A stretch of DNA of 35,865 nucleotides from Streptomyces nanshensis (GTDB lineage: Bacteria > Actinomycetota > Actinomycetes > Streptomycetales > Streptomycetaceae): the NCBI RefSeq assembly GCF_001751255.1, contig NZ_LJGW01000348.1, positions 1 to 35,865 of the forward strand. Reading direction: 5' to 3'. The position numbers were made by a program, and so were the translations under genes. This document shows, one piece after another, positions 15,916 through 24,096 of this stretch; within the stretch, counting starts at the first letter, position 1; the number at the start of each line of letters is the position of its first letter. The notes beneath the pieces were generated by a model. The model saw only the letters and a program-made list of their open reading frames with translations, was not told the origin of the DNA and did no database searches.

Positions 15916-15969
15916 GCTCAGGCGCAGGACGCAGCTCAGGCGCGGGACGGTACTCAGGCGCAGGACGCC
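15916..15969. repeat. 18-bp tandem repeat covering the end of LCP gene 2
   Basis: Three 18-bp units at 15916, 15934 and 15952, pattern GCTCAGGCGCAGGACGCA. The stop codon and the last residues (SCA) of the leftward LCP gene are in the 15952 unit. Because 18 is a multiple of three, the downstream units re-encode SRA-stop and SCA-stop in the same frame. Confidence 0.75.
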
Positions 15970-17447
15970 TGCTCGTCGCCCTTGACCGCGCCGCCCTCCG
16001 GCTCCTTCGGCTTCTCCGAAGGCTGCGAAGACGCCCCGGCCGAGGGCGAGTCGACGCGTACCTTCCGTACATCCTGGTGCTCGCCGCGCACGGTCACCCG
16101 CATCACCGGGCCCCGTCCCGGCTCCTCGACCAGATCGGCGCCGGGCAGCGCCTTGGCGAGGGTGCGCGCGGAGCGGTCCCAGCGGGGGTCGTAGGCGATG
16201 GTCGTACGGGAGGCGCCGCCGGGGTCCGCGCGTCCGGGGTCGCCCGCCGTGTCGAACCCCGTGGCGTGCAGCCCGCGTTCGACCCCGCGCGCGAGGCCCG
16301 CGCGCCCGCTGCCGTCGTCCACCTGAACCTGGATGCCGGCCGGCGGGATGGCGACGACCGCCGCCTGCTTGCGGCGCTCGCCCGGACCGGAGTCGGAACC
16401 CCCCGCCCGCTCGGTGTCCCGCGTCTTCTGCTCGGTGAGGGGCTTGTCGTCGCGCAGCGCGGCGAACAGCTTGCGTGCCTTGCGCCGGTCCCACTTCACG
16501 GTGGAGCCCAGCTTCGGCACCCGGTAGTCGGTGTCCTGCACGGGAACGGAGACGAATTCGGAGGAGCCGGAGTCGAACCGCCGCAGCGCGCGCCCGAGTT
16601 CGAGCATCTCCGCGCTGCCGAGCCCGTCGTCCGCGCGTACGGAGTCCAGCACGGTCGAGGCGACCTTCTTCAGCTTCACCGGGTTCATCAGGACGCCGCT
16701 GTCGGTGGCTTTCTCGATGACGGCGGCGAGGAAGTGCTGCTGGCGCTCCATGCGGCCCAGGTCGGAGCCGTCGCCCAGGTGCCGTGCCCGTACGTACTGG
16801 AGCGCGCGTCCGCCGTCGAGCTTCGTCGTGCCCGCGGGCAGATCGAGACCGGAGTAGTCGTCGTGCAGCGACTTCTGCGTACAGACCGGCACCCCGCCGA
16901 GCACGTCGACGGTGCGCATGAAGCTGGTGAAGTCGACCTCCAGATAGTGGTCGATGTGCAGACGGGTCATCGCCTCGACGGTGCGGACGGTCAGATGCGC
17001 ACCGCCGTGCGCATAGGCCGAGTTGAGCTTCGCGGCGACGGCCGGGTGGTGCTTGCCGCTGCCGGAATCGGTGTGCGCGGGAAGCTTCGTGTACGAGTCG
17101 CGGGGGAGGCTGACGACGCTCGCGCGGTCGTGTCCCGCGGAGAGATGGACGAGCATGAGGGTGTCGGTGCAGTCGCAGGCGGCGCCGCCCAGGCGGTACT
17201 TCTGCCGCTGCTCCTCGGAGAGTTCGTCGCGCCGGTCGGTGCCGACGACAAGGAAGTTGACGCCGCCGGAGTCCTCGGGGCGGTCGGTGAGGCCCTGGAA
17301 CGGGTCGACCCGGTTCACGTCCGCGTTGAGACCGCTCACCATGATGTGGCCGACGCCGCTCGCGCCGAGGACCAGCACGGAGAGAGCCGTTGCGAGGCGT
17401 ACTCCCCACCGGGGCCTACGACCGTTTTTGTCTGCTTCCGCGCGCAT
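15954..17447 (-). CDS. LCP family wall-polymer ligase 2 with LytR_C-like tail
   Basis: A 497-residue membrane-anchored LCP protein. A short basic cytosolic start (MRAEADKNGRRPRW) leads into a TM helix (about 16-38). The LCP domain has NFLVVGTDRRDE, VSLPRDS, KLNSAYAHGGA, DHYLEVDFTSFMRTVDVLGG and ALQYVRARH. A LytR_C-like region follows (IQVQVDDGSGRAGLARG to VMRVTVRG), then a Ser/Pro/Lys/Glu-rich tail ending in SCA. Exported cysteines are CDC, PVC and the C-terminal one: four in total. Start 17447 fits a TACGGT box 6 nt upstream; ATG 17453 is two codons longer. The gene diverges from the GT2 glycosyltransferase and ends inside an 18-bp tandem repeat. Confidence 0.9.
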   Translation of the reverse strand: MRAEADKNGRRPRWGVRLATALSVLVLGASGVGHIMVSGLNADVNRVDPFQGLTDRPEDSGGVNFLVVGTDRRDELSEEQRQKYRLGGAACDCTDTLMLVHLSAGHDRASVVSLPRDSYTKLPAHTDSGSGKHHPAVAAKLNSAYAHGGAHLTVRTVEAMTRLHIDHYLEVDFTSFMRTVDVLGGVPVCTQKSLHDDYSGLDLPAGTTKLDGGRALQYVRARHLGDGSDLGRMERQQHFLAAVIEKATDSGVLMNPVKLKKVASTVLDSVRADDGLGSAEMLELGRALRRFDSGSSEFVSVPVQDTDYRVPKLGSTVKWDRRKARKLFAALRDDKPLTEQKTRDTERAGGSDSGPGERRKQAAVVAIPPAGIQVQVDDGSGRAGLARGVERGLHATGFDTAGDPGRADPGGASRTTIAYDPRWDRSARTLAKALPGADLVEEPGRGPVMRVTVRGEHQDVRKVRVDSPSAGASSQPSEKPKEPEGGAVKGDEQASCA

Positions 17448-17453
17448 TGCCAT

Positions 17454-17459
17454 ACCGTA
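17454..17459 (-). promoter_or_regulatory. Candidate -10 box for LCP gene 2 (leaderless)
   Basis: TACGGT on the minus strand, then ATGGCA, then the ATG at 17447. If transcription starts at 17447, the ATG at 17453 would not be in the message. Confidence 0.45.
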
Positions 17460-17548
17460 GGGCGATACGATCTGTGCCCCCTCAGCACACGCCGTCGCGC
17501 GATCACGAGGGCACCCGGCTGGCGTGCGGGGCCCTGGTGCGCTCGCGG

Positions 17549-17554
17549 TAACGT
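17549..17554 (+). promoter_or_regulatory. Candidate -10 box for the GT2 glycosyltransferase (leaderless)
   Basis: TAACGT followed by 7 nt and the GTG at 17562. The earlier in-frame GTG at 17553 overlaps this box, which favours the later start. Confidence 0.45.
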
Positions 17555-17561
17555 GAACCGC

Positions 17562-18596
17562 GTGACTGATTGGACTTCCCCCGGCGCGGAACCGCCCGCG
17601 GTCTCGGTGATCATGCCCGTACTCAACGAGGAACGGCATCTGCGCGACTCCGTCCAGCGCATCCTCCGGCAGGAATACAACGGTGAGCTGGAGGTCGTCA
17701 TCGCACTCGGTCCCTCCGAGGACCGTACGGACGAGATCGCGGCGGAACTCGTCGCGGAGGACTCGCGCGTGCACACGGTGGCCAATCCGAGCGGCCGCAC
17801 ACCGGCGGCGCTGAACGCCGCCATCACGGCGTCCCGGCATCCCGTGGTGGTACGGGTGGACGGGCACGGGCTGCTCTCGCCCGGGTACATCGCCACGGCG
17901 GTACGCCTGATGAAGGAGACCGGCGCGGCCAACGTCGGCGGCACCATGCACGCCGAGGGCGAGAACGACTGGGAGCGCGCCGTCGCCGCCGCGATGACGT
18001 CGAGGATCGGCGTGGGCAACGCCGCCTTCCACACCGGCGGCGAGGCGGGCGAGGCCGAGACCGTCTACCTCGGGGTGTTCCGGCGCGAGGTGCTGGAGCA
18101 ACAGGGCGGCTACAACGAGGAGTTCATCCGCGCGCAGGACTGGGAGCTGAACTTCCGCATACGCGAGGCGGGCGGGCTGATCTGGTTCTCGCCCGAGCTG
18201 CGGGTGGTGTACAGGCCGCGGCCGAGCGTGCGTGCGCTCGCCAAGCAGTACCGGAACTACGGGCGTTGGCGTCATGTCGTCGCGCGTTACCACCCCGGGT
18301 CGATCAATCTGCGCTATCTCGCGCCGCCGGTCGCGGTGTGCGCCATCACGCTGGGGACGGCGGCGGGACTGGCCGGGCTGCCGCTGGGGTTCGTCGTCCC
18401 GGGCGGCTATCTCGCGGCCGTCGTGCTCGGGTCGCTGCCCGCGGGCAAGGGGCTGCCGCTGAAGAGCAGGGCGTGGATTCCCGTCGCGCTCGCCACGATG
18501 CACATGTCGTGGGGCTGGGGCTTTCTGACGAGTCCGCGGAAGCTGGCGCGCAAGGTGATCGCCTCCCGCAGGGCGCCGGTGCCGGCGACGCGTTGA
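17562..18596 (+). CDS. Glycosyltransferase family 2, ExoA-like, membrane associated
   Basis: A 344-residue GT-A fold glycosyltransferase. The nucleotide-binding start is VSVIMPVLNEERHL (about 11-24), then IALGPSEDRTDE; the metal-binding acidic motif is VRVDGHG near residue 100, and the catalytic base region is RAQDWELNFRIREAGG. The C-terminal third has hydrophobic segments (LAPPVAVCAITLGTAAGLAG, GFVVPGGYLAAVVLG, ATMHMSWGWGFL), so it is probably bound to the membrane. The GTG at 17562 fits a leaderless promoter. It lies between LCP genes, suggesting that it builds part of a wall or membrane-linked glycan. Donor and acceptor sugars are unknown. Confidence 0.88.
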   Translation: MTDWTSPGAEPPAVSVIMPVLNEERHLRDSVQRILRQEYNGELEVVIALGPSEDRTDEIAAELVAEDSRVHTVANPSGRTPAALNAAITASRHPVVVRVDGHGLLSPGYIATAVRLMKETGAANVGGTMHAEGENDWERAVAAAMTSRIGVGNAAFHTGGEAGEAETVYLGVFRREVLEQQGGYNEEFIRAQDWELNFRIREAGGLIWFSPELRVVYRPRPSVRALAKQYRNYGRWRHVVARYHPGSINLRYLAPPVAVCAITLGTAAGLAGLPLGFVVPGGYLAAVVLGSLPAGKGLPLKSRAWIPVALATMHMSWGWGFLTSPRKLARKVIASRRAPVPATR

Positions 18597-18635
18597 GGCG
18601 GCCGAGGGACGGCGGATCGAAGCGGAGACACGAGA

Positions 18636-18662
18636 GGGGCAGCCGCCCGAAGCGGCTGCCCC
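18636..18662. terminator. Terminator between the glycosyltransferase and LCP gene 3
   Basis: GGGGCAGCCGC (18636-18646) pairs with GCGGCTGCCCC (18652-18662) over a 5-nt loop, followed by TTCTC. A perfect 11-bp stem between convergent genes. Confidence 0.8.
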
Positions 18663-18773
18663 TTCTCCGTGCTGTGCGTCTGTGCTGTGCGTCTGTGCTG
18701 TCCGACCGTGCGGTCCCCGTGCGGCTAGCGTGCGCCCCGCACCGCGGACGCGGGCGGGTTCACCCCGTCGACG

Positions 18774-20453
18774 TCACCACACATTGGCCGGGTTGACCTC
18801 CATGCACGCCTTGTCGTCGTTGCCGCGTACGGCGTCCGCGCTGTCCGGCGCCTTGTTCTCCGGCTGCTTCCCGGAGCCGCCGCCCCCGTTCTTCGGGTAG
18901 GCGGTGCCCTCGCGCCAGTCGCCGCCGATCACCAGCGTCACCTCCTGCACACCGCTGGAGTGCTTGACCGCGCTCTCCGGCAGCCCGATCGACCTGGCGA
19001 CGGCCAGCGCGTTGCCGCGCTCGCTCTCGCGCGCGTAGCTGATCGTCGTGTCCGCCTGCGACTTGGGCGTCTGGTCCGCCGTCGTCTGCGCGAAGCCCTT
19101 GCGGCCCAGCTCCTCGGTGATGACTCCGGCGCGTCCGGAGACCGGGGCCTGGAGCGCGCTGCCGGTGCCGTTCATCACCCGTACGGGAATCTCCGAGCGC
19201 GGCGACGTCGGCTCGCTCGGCTCGGGCTTCTTCGGCTTGGCCTTCTTCTTGTCCTTGCCGTCCAGCGCGATGTCGTTGCGGATCAGCGAGAAGGTGTGGT
19301 CGGCGTCGCCCTTCTTCGGTACGACGTAACCGCCCGGCGCGTACTGCCACGGCATCGTCGCCATGGTGATGCGCTTGGTGGGCACGCGCTTGAGGTCGTT
19401 GCCGAGGTCGTAGAGCTTCTTCACGCTGCCCAGACCCTCGTCGACCGTGAGCGCCTTGGTCGCGGCCTCCGCCAGGTCGCGCATCTTGCCCGGGTCGGAG
19501 AGCTTCGTACCGGCCTTGAGCTGGCGGACCATCGAGTTCATGTACAGATGCTGGGCACGGGCACGCCCTATGTCGCTGCCGTCGCCGAAGCCGTGGCGGG
19601 TACGCAGCCAGTGCAGGGCCTGCTCGCCCTTCACGACGGAGTTGCCCTTCTTCAGCCGGAGCTTGGACTGCGGGTCGTAGACGTTCTTGTCCACGCAGAC
19701 CGGGACGCCGCCCACCGCGTCCGCCATGGAGACCACACCGGCGAAGTCGATCATCATGAAGTGGTCGACCGGGATGCCGGTCAGCTCCTCCCAGGTGGCC
19801 ACGGTGCAGCCCGGACCGCCGTGCTGGAGGCTGGTGTTGATCTTGTCGGTGGTCTCGTTGTAGACCTGCCGGTCGTCCGGGTCCGTGCACTTGGGGATCG
19901 TCGCCTTGGTGTCACGCGGAATCGAGACGACGGAGATGTTGCTGCGGTCGGCCGAGACGTGCAGCAGCATCTGCACGTCGGCGAGGGGCGGCCGGTCGCC
20001 GTCGCCCTTCGCGCCGCCGAGTTCGACGTTCTTCTTCGACTGCCGCGAATCCGACCCGAGGAGAAGGATGTTCATCGGGGTCTGGCCGGCGCCGTTGGGA
20101 TCGCTCTTGTCCAGCTTGCTGTCGCCGAGGTTGAGGACGTCCCTGCCGAGGTTGCCGTTGAGGTGCTCGACGTAGAAGTAGCCCGCGCCGGCGGCGGCGA
20201 GTATCAGCAGCGACAGACAGACCGCGAACCACCGCAGCACCCGTCTCTTCTTACGGGGAGCGGGCATGCCGCCGCCCCCGCCCTCGCCGCCTGAGTGATC
20301 ACCCGGACCCATACCGCCGCCGCCCGTCTCCCTGTACCGCTGTCGCTGTCGCGGCACGCGGCCGTCCGCGTACTGCGAGTCCCATCGGCGATCGCCCGCA
20401 GGCGCACCGCCCTGCATCCCCCGGGCACCTGTGGTGCCGTTCCGCTGCCGCAC
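18774..20453 (-). CDS. LCP family wall-polymer ligase 3 with LytR_C domain
   Basis: A 559-residue LCP protein. The cytosolic part (1-71) is Gly-, Arg- and Gln-rich, TM is about 72-94, and the LCP domain has ILLLGSDSR, VSIPRDT, KINTSLQHGG, DHFMMIDFAGVVSMADAVGG and ALHWLRTRH. A Lys/Pro linker (KKKAKPKKPEPSEP) leads to LytR_C (IPVRVMNGTGSALQAP to VTLVIGGDW) and a Gly/Lys tail. Exported cysteines: IPKC, PGC, PVC and one near the end (KACMEVNPANVW). GTG 20453 has GGGGAGG about 5 nt upstream. It follows LCP gene 4 by 83 bp on the same strand and is likely co-transcribed with it. Confidence 0.93.
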   Translation of the reverse strand: MRQRNGTTGARGMQGGAPAGDRRWDSQYADGRVPRQRQRYRETGGGGMGPGDHSGGEGGGGGMPAPRKKRRVLRWFAVCLSLLILAAAGAGYFYVEHLNGNLGRDVLNLGDSKLDKSDPNGAGQTPMNILLLGSDSRQSKKNVELGGAKGDGDRPPLADVQMLLHVSADRSNISVVSIPRDTKATIPKCTDPDDRQVYNETTDKINTSLQHGGPGCTVATWEELTGIPVDHFMMIDFAGVVSMADAVGGVPVCVDKNVYDPQSKLRLKKGNSVVKGEQALHWLRTRHGFGDGSDIGRARAQHLYMNSMVRQLKAGTKLSDPGKMRDLAEAATKALTVDEGLGSVKKLYDLGNDLKRVPTKRITMATMPWQYAPGGYVVPKKGDADHTFSLIRNDIALDGKDKKKAKPKKPEPSEPTSPRSEIPVRVMNGTGSALQAPVSGRAGVITEELGRKGFAQTTADQTPKSQADTTISYARESERGNALAVARSIGLPESAVKHSSGVQEVTLVIGGDWREGTAYPKNGGGGSGKQPENKAPDSADAVRGNDDKACMEVNPANVW

Positions 20454-20536
20454 GGGACCTCCCCGTTTCCGTCCCCACGGTGTGTGCCGAGCCTCTCGGG
20501 CACCCGGCCGGGGCGCCCTCGGTCAGGGCTCGTACG

Positions 20537-22225
20537 TCACTTCGCGCAGACCTTCTTGTCGTTCGCCTTGACGTTCTGGACGCCGTCCGGTGCCTTCTCG
20601 GGTGCGGCGACCGGCTCTCCCGCCTTGGTGAAGTCCTTGGCCAACGTGAGCTCCATGGCCTTCCCGACGCTCGGGCTCTCCTTCAGGGCCGACTTCGGCA
20701 GGCCCATCATCCCGGCGAGCGTGGCCGCCTGTCCGGCCTGGTCGGGCGAGAACTCCAGCCTGGTCTTGGTCAGTTGGGAGGGGGCGTTGCCGGCGTTGGT
20801 CGAGAGGCCGACGCCCTGGGTGTTCTGAAGCCAGTCCACCGTCTCCTGGGCCGCGCCCACCGGTCCGCCGCCGTTGCGTACGTCCACCCGCACCTGGGAC
20901 GCCGGTACCTTCTTCGCCTTCGTCGGCTCCTTCCCCTTCGAGCCCTTCCCCGTCTTGGTGAGGGACTTGTCCGCCTGGACCATCTTGAAGAGCGGACCGG
21001 CTTTCGCCTCATCCAGTACGACGGTTGCGGCGTCCTGGGGGTTGTCCACGACCGGGACCGTGGCGAAGGTGATGTTCTTGACGTTCACCTGCTGAAGATC
21101 CTTGGCGAGGTCGGTCAGCTTCCCCACCGTGCCGATGCCGGTGTCGACGGTCAGCGCCTTGGTCATGGCGTTGGCCAGGCCGAACAGCTTCGAGGGATTG
21201 CTGAGCGTGTCCCCGGACTTCATCTTCCGGATCATCGAACTGAGGAACTGCTGCTGGAGCTTGATGCGGTCCAGGTCGCTGCCGAATCCGACGGAGTGCC
21301 GGGTACGCACGAAGGCCAGCGCCTGCTCGCCCTTGACGGTGTGCTTGCCCGCCGTGAGGTTCAGATGCGACTTGGGGTCCTTGATCGGCTTGGCGGTGCA
21401 CACCTGCACGCCGCCGACGGCGGAGGACAGCTCCTTGACGGCGTTGAAGTCCGCCATCATGAAGTGGTTGATCTTGACGCCGGTCATCTTCTCGACCGTC
21501 CGCCAGGTGCAGCCCGGGTCGCGTCCGGACTGGCCGAGGCTGGTGTTGAACCGTACGTTCTGCTGCCCCGGGATCGTCTTCGTCGAGCCGTCCTTCTGCT
21601 TGGTGGGGCAGTCGGGGACGTCGGTGATCATGTCGCGCGGGATCGACAGCGCGGTCGCGTTCGTACGGTCCTTGGAGACGTGGAAGAGGAACGTGGTGTC
21701 CGCGTGGCCGACGCTCGCGGCGTCGCCGTAGCCCTTGTTGCCCTTGCCCGTACGGGCGTCGGTGCCGAGGACGAGTATGTTCACCGGGCCGTCGGTGGTG
21801 GCGGCGTTGCTCTTGCCGACGTCGACCTTGCTGATGTTGCCGTTGAAGTGGTCGTACAGGAAGTAGCCGACCGTGCCGCCGGCGATCACTATCAAGCCGA
21901 GCGTTCCGGCGCTCCAGCGCAGCACCTTCTGCTTCTTCGACGTGCCGGGCCGGCGCTTGCGGCGGCCGTGGCCGCCGGCCGGAGGCGGCGGCTCCGAGCG
22001 GCCGCGGCGGCGCTGCGACGGGAGCCGGGGCTCCGTGCCCTCGGCGGCGGAGGACTCGGGAGCTCTTCTGCGGCGCGCGGCGTCGGGACGGCTGCCCGCC
22101 GACGGACTTCTGGAGTCGCCAGCGCCAGGGTTCAGCCGCAGCGTGTAGCTGCCGGTGTTCGGGTCGAACACCCACTGATCCGCGGGATCGACGTCTCCCG
22201 CATGCCCACGGCCTTGCGCGTTCAC
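20537..22225 (-). CDS. LCP family wall-polymer ligase 4 with LytR_C domain
   Basis: A 562-residue LCP protein. The cytosolic part opens with DQWVFDPNTGSYTLRL (17-32), then an Arg/Pro-rich stretch; TM is about 103-124. LCP landmarks are ILVLGTDART, LSIPRDM, VRFNTSLGQ, NHFMMADFNAVKELSSAVGG and ALAFVRTRH. After a Lys/Gly linker the LytR_C domain runs from SQVRVDVRNGG to MELTLAKDF. Exported cysteines are VPDC, PGC, VQVC and one at the end (KKVCAK). The GTG start has GGAGG 12 nt upstream, a long spacing, but no other in-frame start fits. Middle gene of the probable LCP5-LCP4-LCP3 transcript. Confidence 0.93.
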   Translation of the reverse strand: MNAQGRGHAGDVDPADQWVFDPNTGSYTLRLNPGAGDSRSPSAGSRPDAARRRRAPESSAAEGTEPRLPSQRRRGRSEPPPPAGGHGRRKRRPGTSKKQKVLRWSAGTLGLIVIAGGTVGYFLYDHFNGNISKVDVGKSNAATTDGPVNILVLGTDARTGKGNKGYGDAASVGHADTTFLFHVSKDRTNATALSIPRDMITDVPDCPTKQKDGSTKTIPGQQNVRFNTSLGQSGRDPGCTWRTVEKMTGVKINHFMMADFNAVKELSSAVGGVQVCTAKPIKDPKSHLNLTAGKHTVKGEQALAFVRTRHSVGFGSDLDRIKLQQQFLSSMIRKMKSGDTLSNPSKLFGLANAMTKALTVDTGIGTVGKLTDLAKDLQQVNVKNITFATVPVVDNPQDAATVVLDEAKAGPLFKMVQADKSLTKTGKGSKGKEPTKAKKVPASQVRVDVRNGGGPVGAAQETVDWLQNTQGVGLSTNAGNAPSQLTKTRLEFSPDQAGQAATLAGMMGLPKSALKESPSVGKAMELTLAKDFTKAGEPVAAPEKAPDGVQNVKANDKKVCAK

Positions 22226-22305
22226 GATTGCGTAAGTCCTCCATTAGCCGCCTGGCACCGCCCTGTCGGGGCGGACCGGAGCGGCCACACTATCCGGCAG
22301 GTTCG

Positions 22306-22322
22306 CCGCCGAGCGACGGCGG
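22306..22322 (-). other. Small hairpin between LCP genes 5 and 4
   Basis: CCGCCG (22306-22311) pairs with CGGCGG (22317-22322) over 5 nt in the 164-bp gap. The same gap contains TTGACC and TAGTGT on the minus strand, but their spacing does not make a good promoter. It may be a weak terminator or processing site. Confidence 0.25.
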
Positions 22323-22389
22323 TGACAAATTCCACGAGCTCAGAAGTGGTCAATTCGCCCTAATCCCAGCGTGGTCGGCGGTGGAGATG

Positions 22390-23898
22390 TCATGCACGAC
22401 AGACATCCCGGGCGGCGGTGGTGCCCCGGTAGACCGGCGCCCTCTCGTGGGGCCCGGTGCCGCCGTGCGGTGCGGGGCTTCCTTGCCCCTCACGCACCGA
22501 AGGTGTGACGGCGCCGCCCGTGGCTTGGTTCCTGCCGCCCTGACCAGGCGATACGGACGCCTCGGGGGTGGCGCCTGCGGCGCCGTCCGCGCTCTTCGCA
22601 TCGTCTGTGGCGGCCTGTGCGCCCACCTGTACGTCGCGGTCCTCGCGCAGCCGCGAGAACAGCCGGCCGGCCGCCGGCTGCACCAGTTCGTCGCGGTTTC
22701 TGTCGAAGCGGTAGGCCTGTCGCGGCACGGTCAGAAAGCGCACCCTGCCTTCGTCGATATTCCGCATGCCGCGCGCGAGTTCATACAGCTCACCGAGAGA
22801 ATCCATGCCCTTGTCGGCGGTGAGAGCGGAAGTCGCCTCGTGCAGTACGGGATAGAGCTTCGCCGGGTTCAGCAGCACACCGTTACTCCGTACTTTCTTC
22901 ACGAGCGAGCCGAGAAACTGCTGCTGCCGGTGCATACGGTCGGTGTCGCTCCCGTTTCCCAGACCGTGCCGCGCCCGTACGTATCCGAGGGCGTCCTCGC
23001 CGTCCAGCGTCTGCCGCCCGGCGGGCAGTTCGAGCTTGGCGTCGCGGTCGCTCACCGCACCGGGCAGGCAGACCTCGACGCCGCCCACCGTGTCGACGAG
23101 CGACTTGAAGCCGGTGAAGTCGACGACCACATGGTGGTCGACGCGCAGGCCGGTGAGCGTCTCGACGGTACGGATGGTGCACGCGGCCCCGCCGGTCTGG
23201 AACGCGCTGTTGAACTGCGCGAAGCGCGCCGGCATGCGCGTACCGTCCCGCCCGGCGCACGCCGGGACCGTGACCATCAGGTCCCGGGGGAGCGAGACGC
23301 CGGTCGCGCTGCGCCGGTCCGCCGAGATGTGCAGCAGGATCGCGGTGTCGGAGCGCTGCCCGCCCTGGTCGCGTCCGTAGGCGCCGTTGCCGCCGCGGCG
23401 GCTGTCGGAGCCGAGGAGCAGGACGTTCTGCGCCTCGCCGGGCGCGTGTTGGGGACGCTGTGCCTCGTAGTGCCGGAGGGTGCGGGCGGTGCCGACGTCC
23501 GTACGGATGTTGCCGTCGAGGCTGTGGTAGAGGGTCCAGCCGATGCCGGCCGCGCCGAGTACGAGCAGCGAGGCGGCGAGCGAGGCCAGGCGCAGCCAGC
23601 GGTGGCGGTGACGTCGCCGCGGTTCCCGTGGCCCGGCCGGCCTTCCGCGTTCCCGGCCGCCCGGACGGCCCGGCCCTCCCGGTGCCGCCTGCCGTCCCGG
23701 TGCTGCCTGTCGACCCGGGGCTTCCGGTGCTGCCTGCCGGCCGGGTTTTCGGCGGGCGGGGTGCGGGGCGCCGGGCCGGACTCCCGGCACGGACGTGCCG
23801 CGGGGCGCGACGCCCCGGGCTGCCGTGCCCTGAGTCGCGGTGCCCTGAGTCGCCGTGCCGTGTACTGCTCTGCCGTCGTCGCTACCGGAGTCGGTCAC
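22390..23898 (-). CDS. LCP family wall-polymer ligase 5, no LytR_C domain
   Basis: A 502-residue LCP protein. The cytosolic N-terminus contains short repeats (GTATQ twice; GRQAAP three times, about residues 54-73) and is Arg-rich up to the TM helix (about 103-124). LCP landmarks are VLLLGSDSRRG, VSLPRDL, QFNSAFQTGGA, DHHVVVDFTGFKSLVDTVGG and ALGYVRARH. The C-terminus is a Gly/Ser/Pro tail with no LytR_C domain, yet it still ends with a lone Cys (RDVCRA); the other exported cysteines are VPAC, AAC and VEVC. GTG 23898 has GAGGG 11 nt upstream. First gene of the leftward LCP trio; a palindrome at 23987 lies upstream. Confidence 0.92.
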   Translation of the reverse strand: MTDSGSDDGRAVHGTATQGTATQGTAARGVAPRGTSVPGVRPGAPHPARRKPGRQAAPEAPGRQAAPGRQAAPGGPGRPGGRERGRPAGPREPRRRHRHRWLRLASLAASLLVLGAAGIGWTLYHSLDGNIRTDVGTARTLRHYEAQRPQHAPGEAQNVLLLGSDSRRGGNGAYGRDQGGQRSDTAILLHISADRRSATGVSLPRDLMVTVPACAGRDGTRMPARFAQFNSAFQTGGAACTIRTVETLTGLRVDHHVVVDFTGFKSLVDTVGGVEVCLPGAVSDRDAKLELPAGRQTLDGEDALGYVRARHGLGNGSDTDRMHRQQQFLGSLVKKVRSNGVLLNPAKLYPVLHEATSALTADKGMDSLGELYELARGMRNIDEGRVRFLTVPRQAYRFDRNRDELVQPAAGRLFSRLREDRDVQVGAQAATDDAKSADGAAGATPEASVSPGQGGRNQATGGAVTPSVREGQGSPAPHGGTGPHERAPVYRGTTAARDVCRA

Positions 23899-23986
23899 GT
23901 CTGCGTCATCCCTCGTGGTCTCGGCGGCGCGTGCGGGGACGCGTACAGGCGTGGGGCGCCGGTCAGGAAGGCAGACGCCCGGATCC

Positions 23987-24002
23987 CGTACAAGGTTGTA
24001 CG
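23987..24002. promoter_or_regulatory. Palindrome CGTACAA-GG-TTGTACG upstream of LCP gene 5
   Basis: Perfect 7-bp arms with a GG centre, about 90 bp upstream of the GTG. The right part is followed by a second CAAGGTTG (24003-24010), a direct repeat of 23991-23998. It may be an operator for the LCP trio. The 198-bp gap (23899-24096) shows no gene. Confidence 0.4.
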
Positions 24003-24096
24003 CAAGGTTGATCGCTGCTGATCAGTGATGAATACCGACGATCATCGCTGACCGTGCCGAGCCGGGCGGGAAGGAGAGGCGGGTCGCGGTCTGGGC

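Noticed and set aside
15693..17561. Long open frame leading into the GT2 gene, giving a 967-residue product
   Set aside because: It runs antisense through LCP2; the GT2 domain begins right after GTG 17562, which also has its own -10 box.
17454..18503. Upstream extension of LCP2 to 849 residues
   Set aside because: The extension is antisense to the GT2 gene and has no domain; the LCP start at 17447/17453 fits TM topology.
19327..19329. TTA on the minus strand within LCP3, a possible bldA codon
   Set aside because: It is out of frame (spans GGT TAC); no in-frame TTA was found in called genes.
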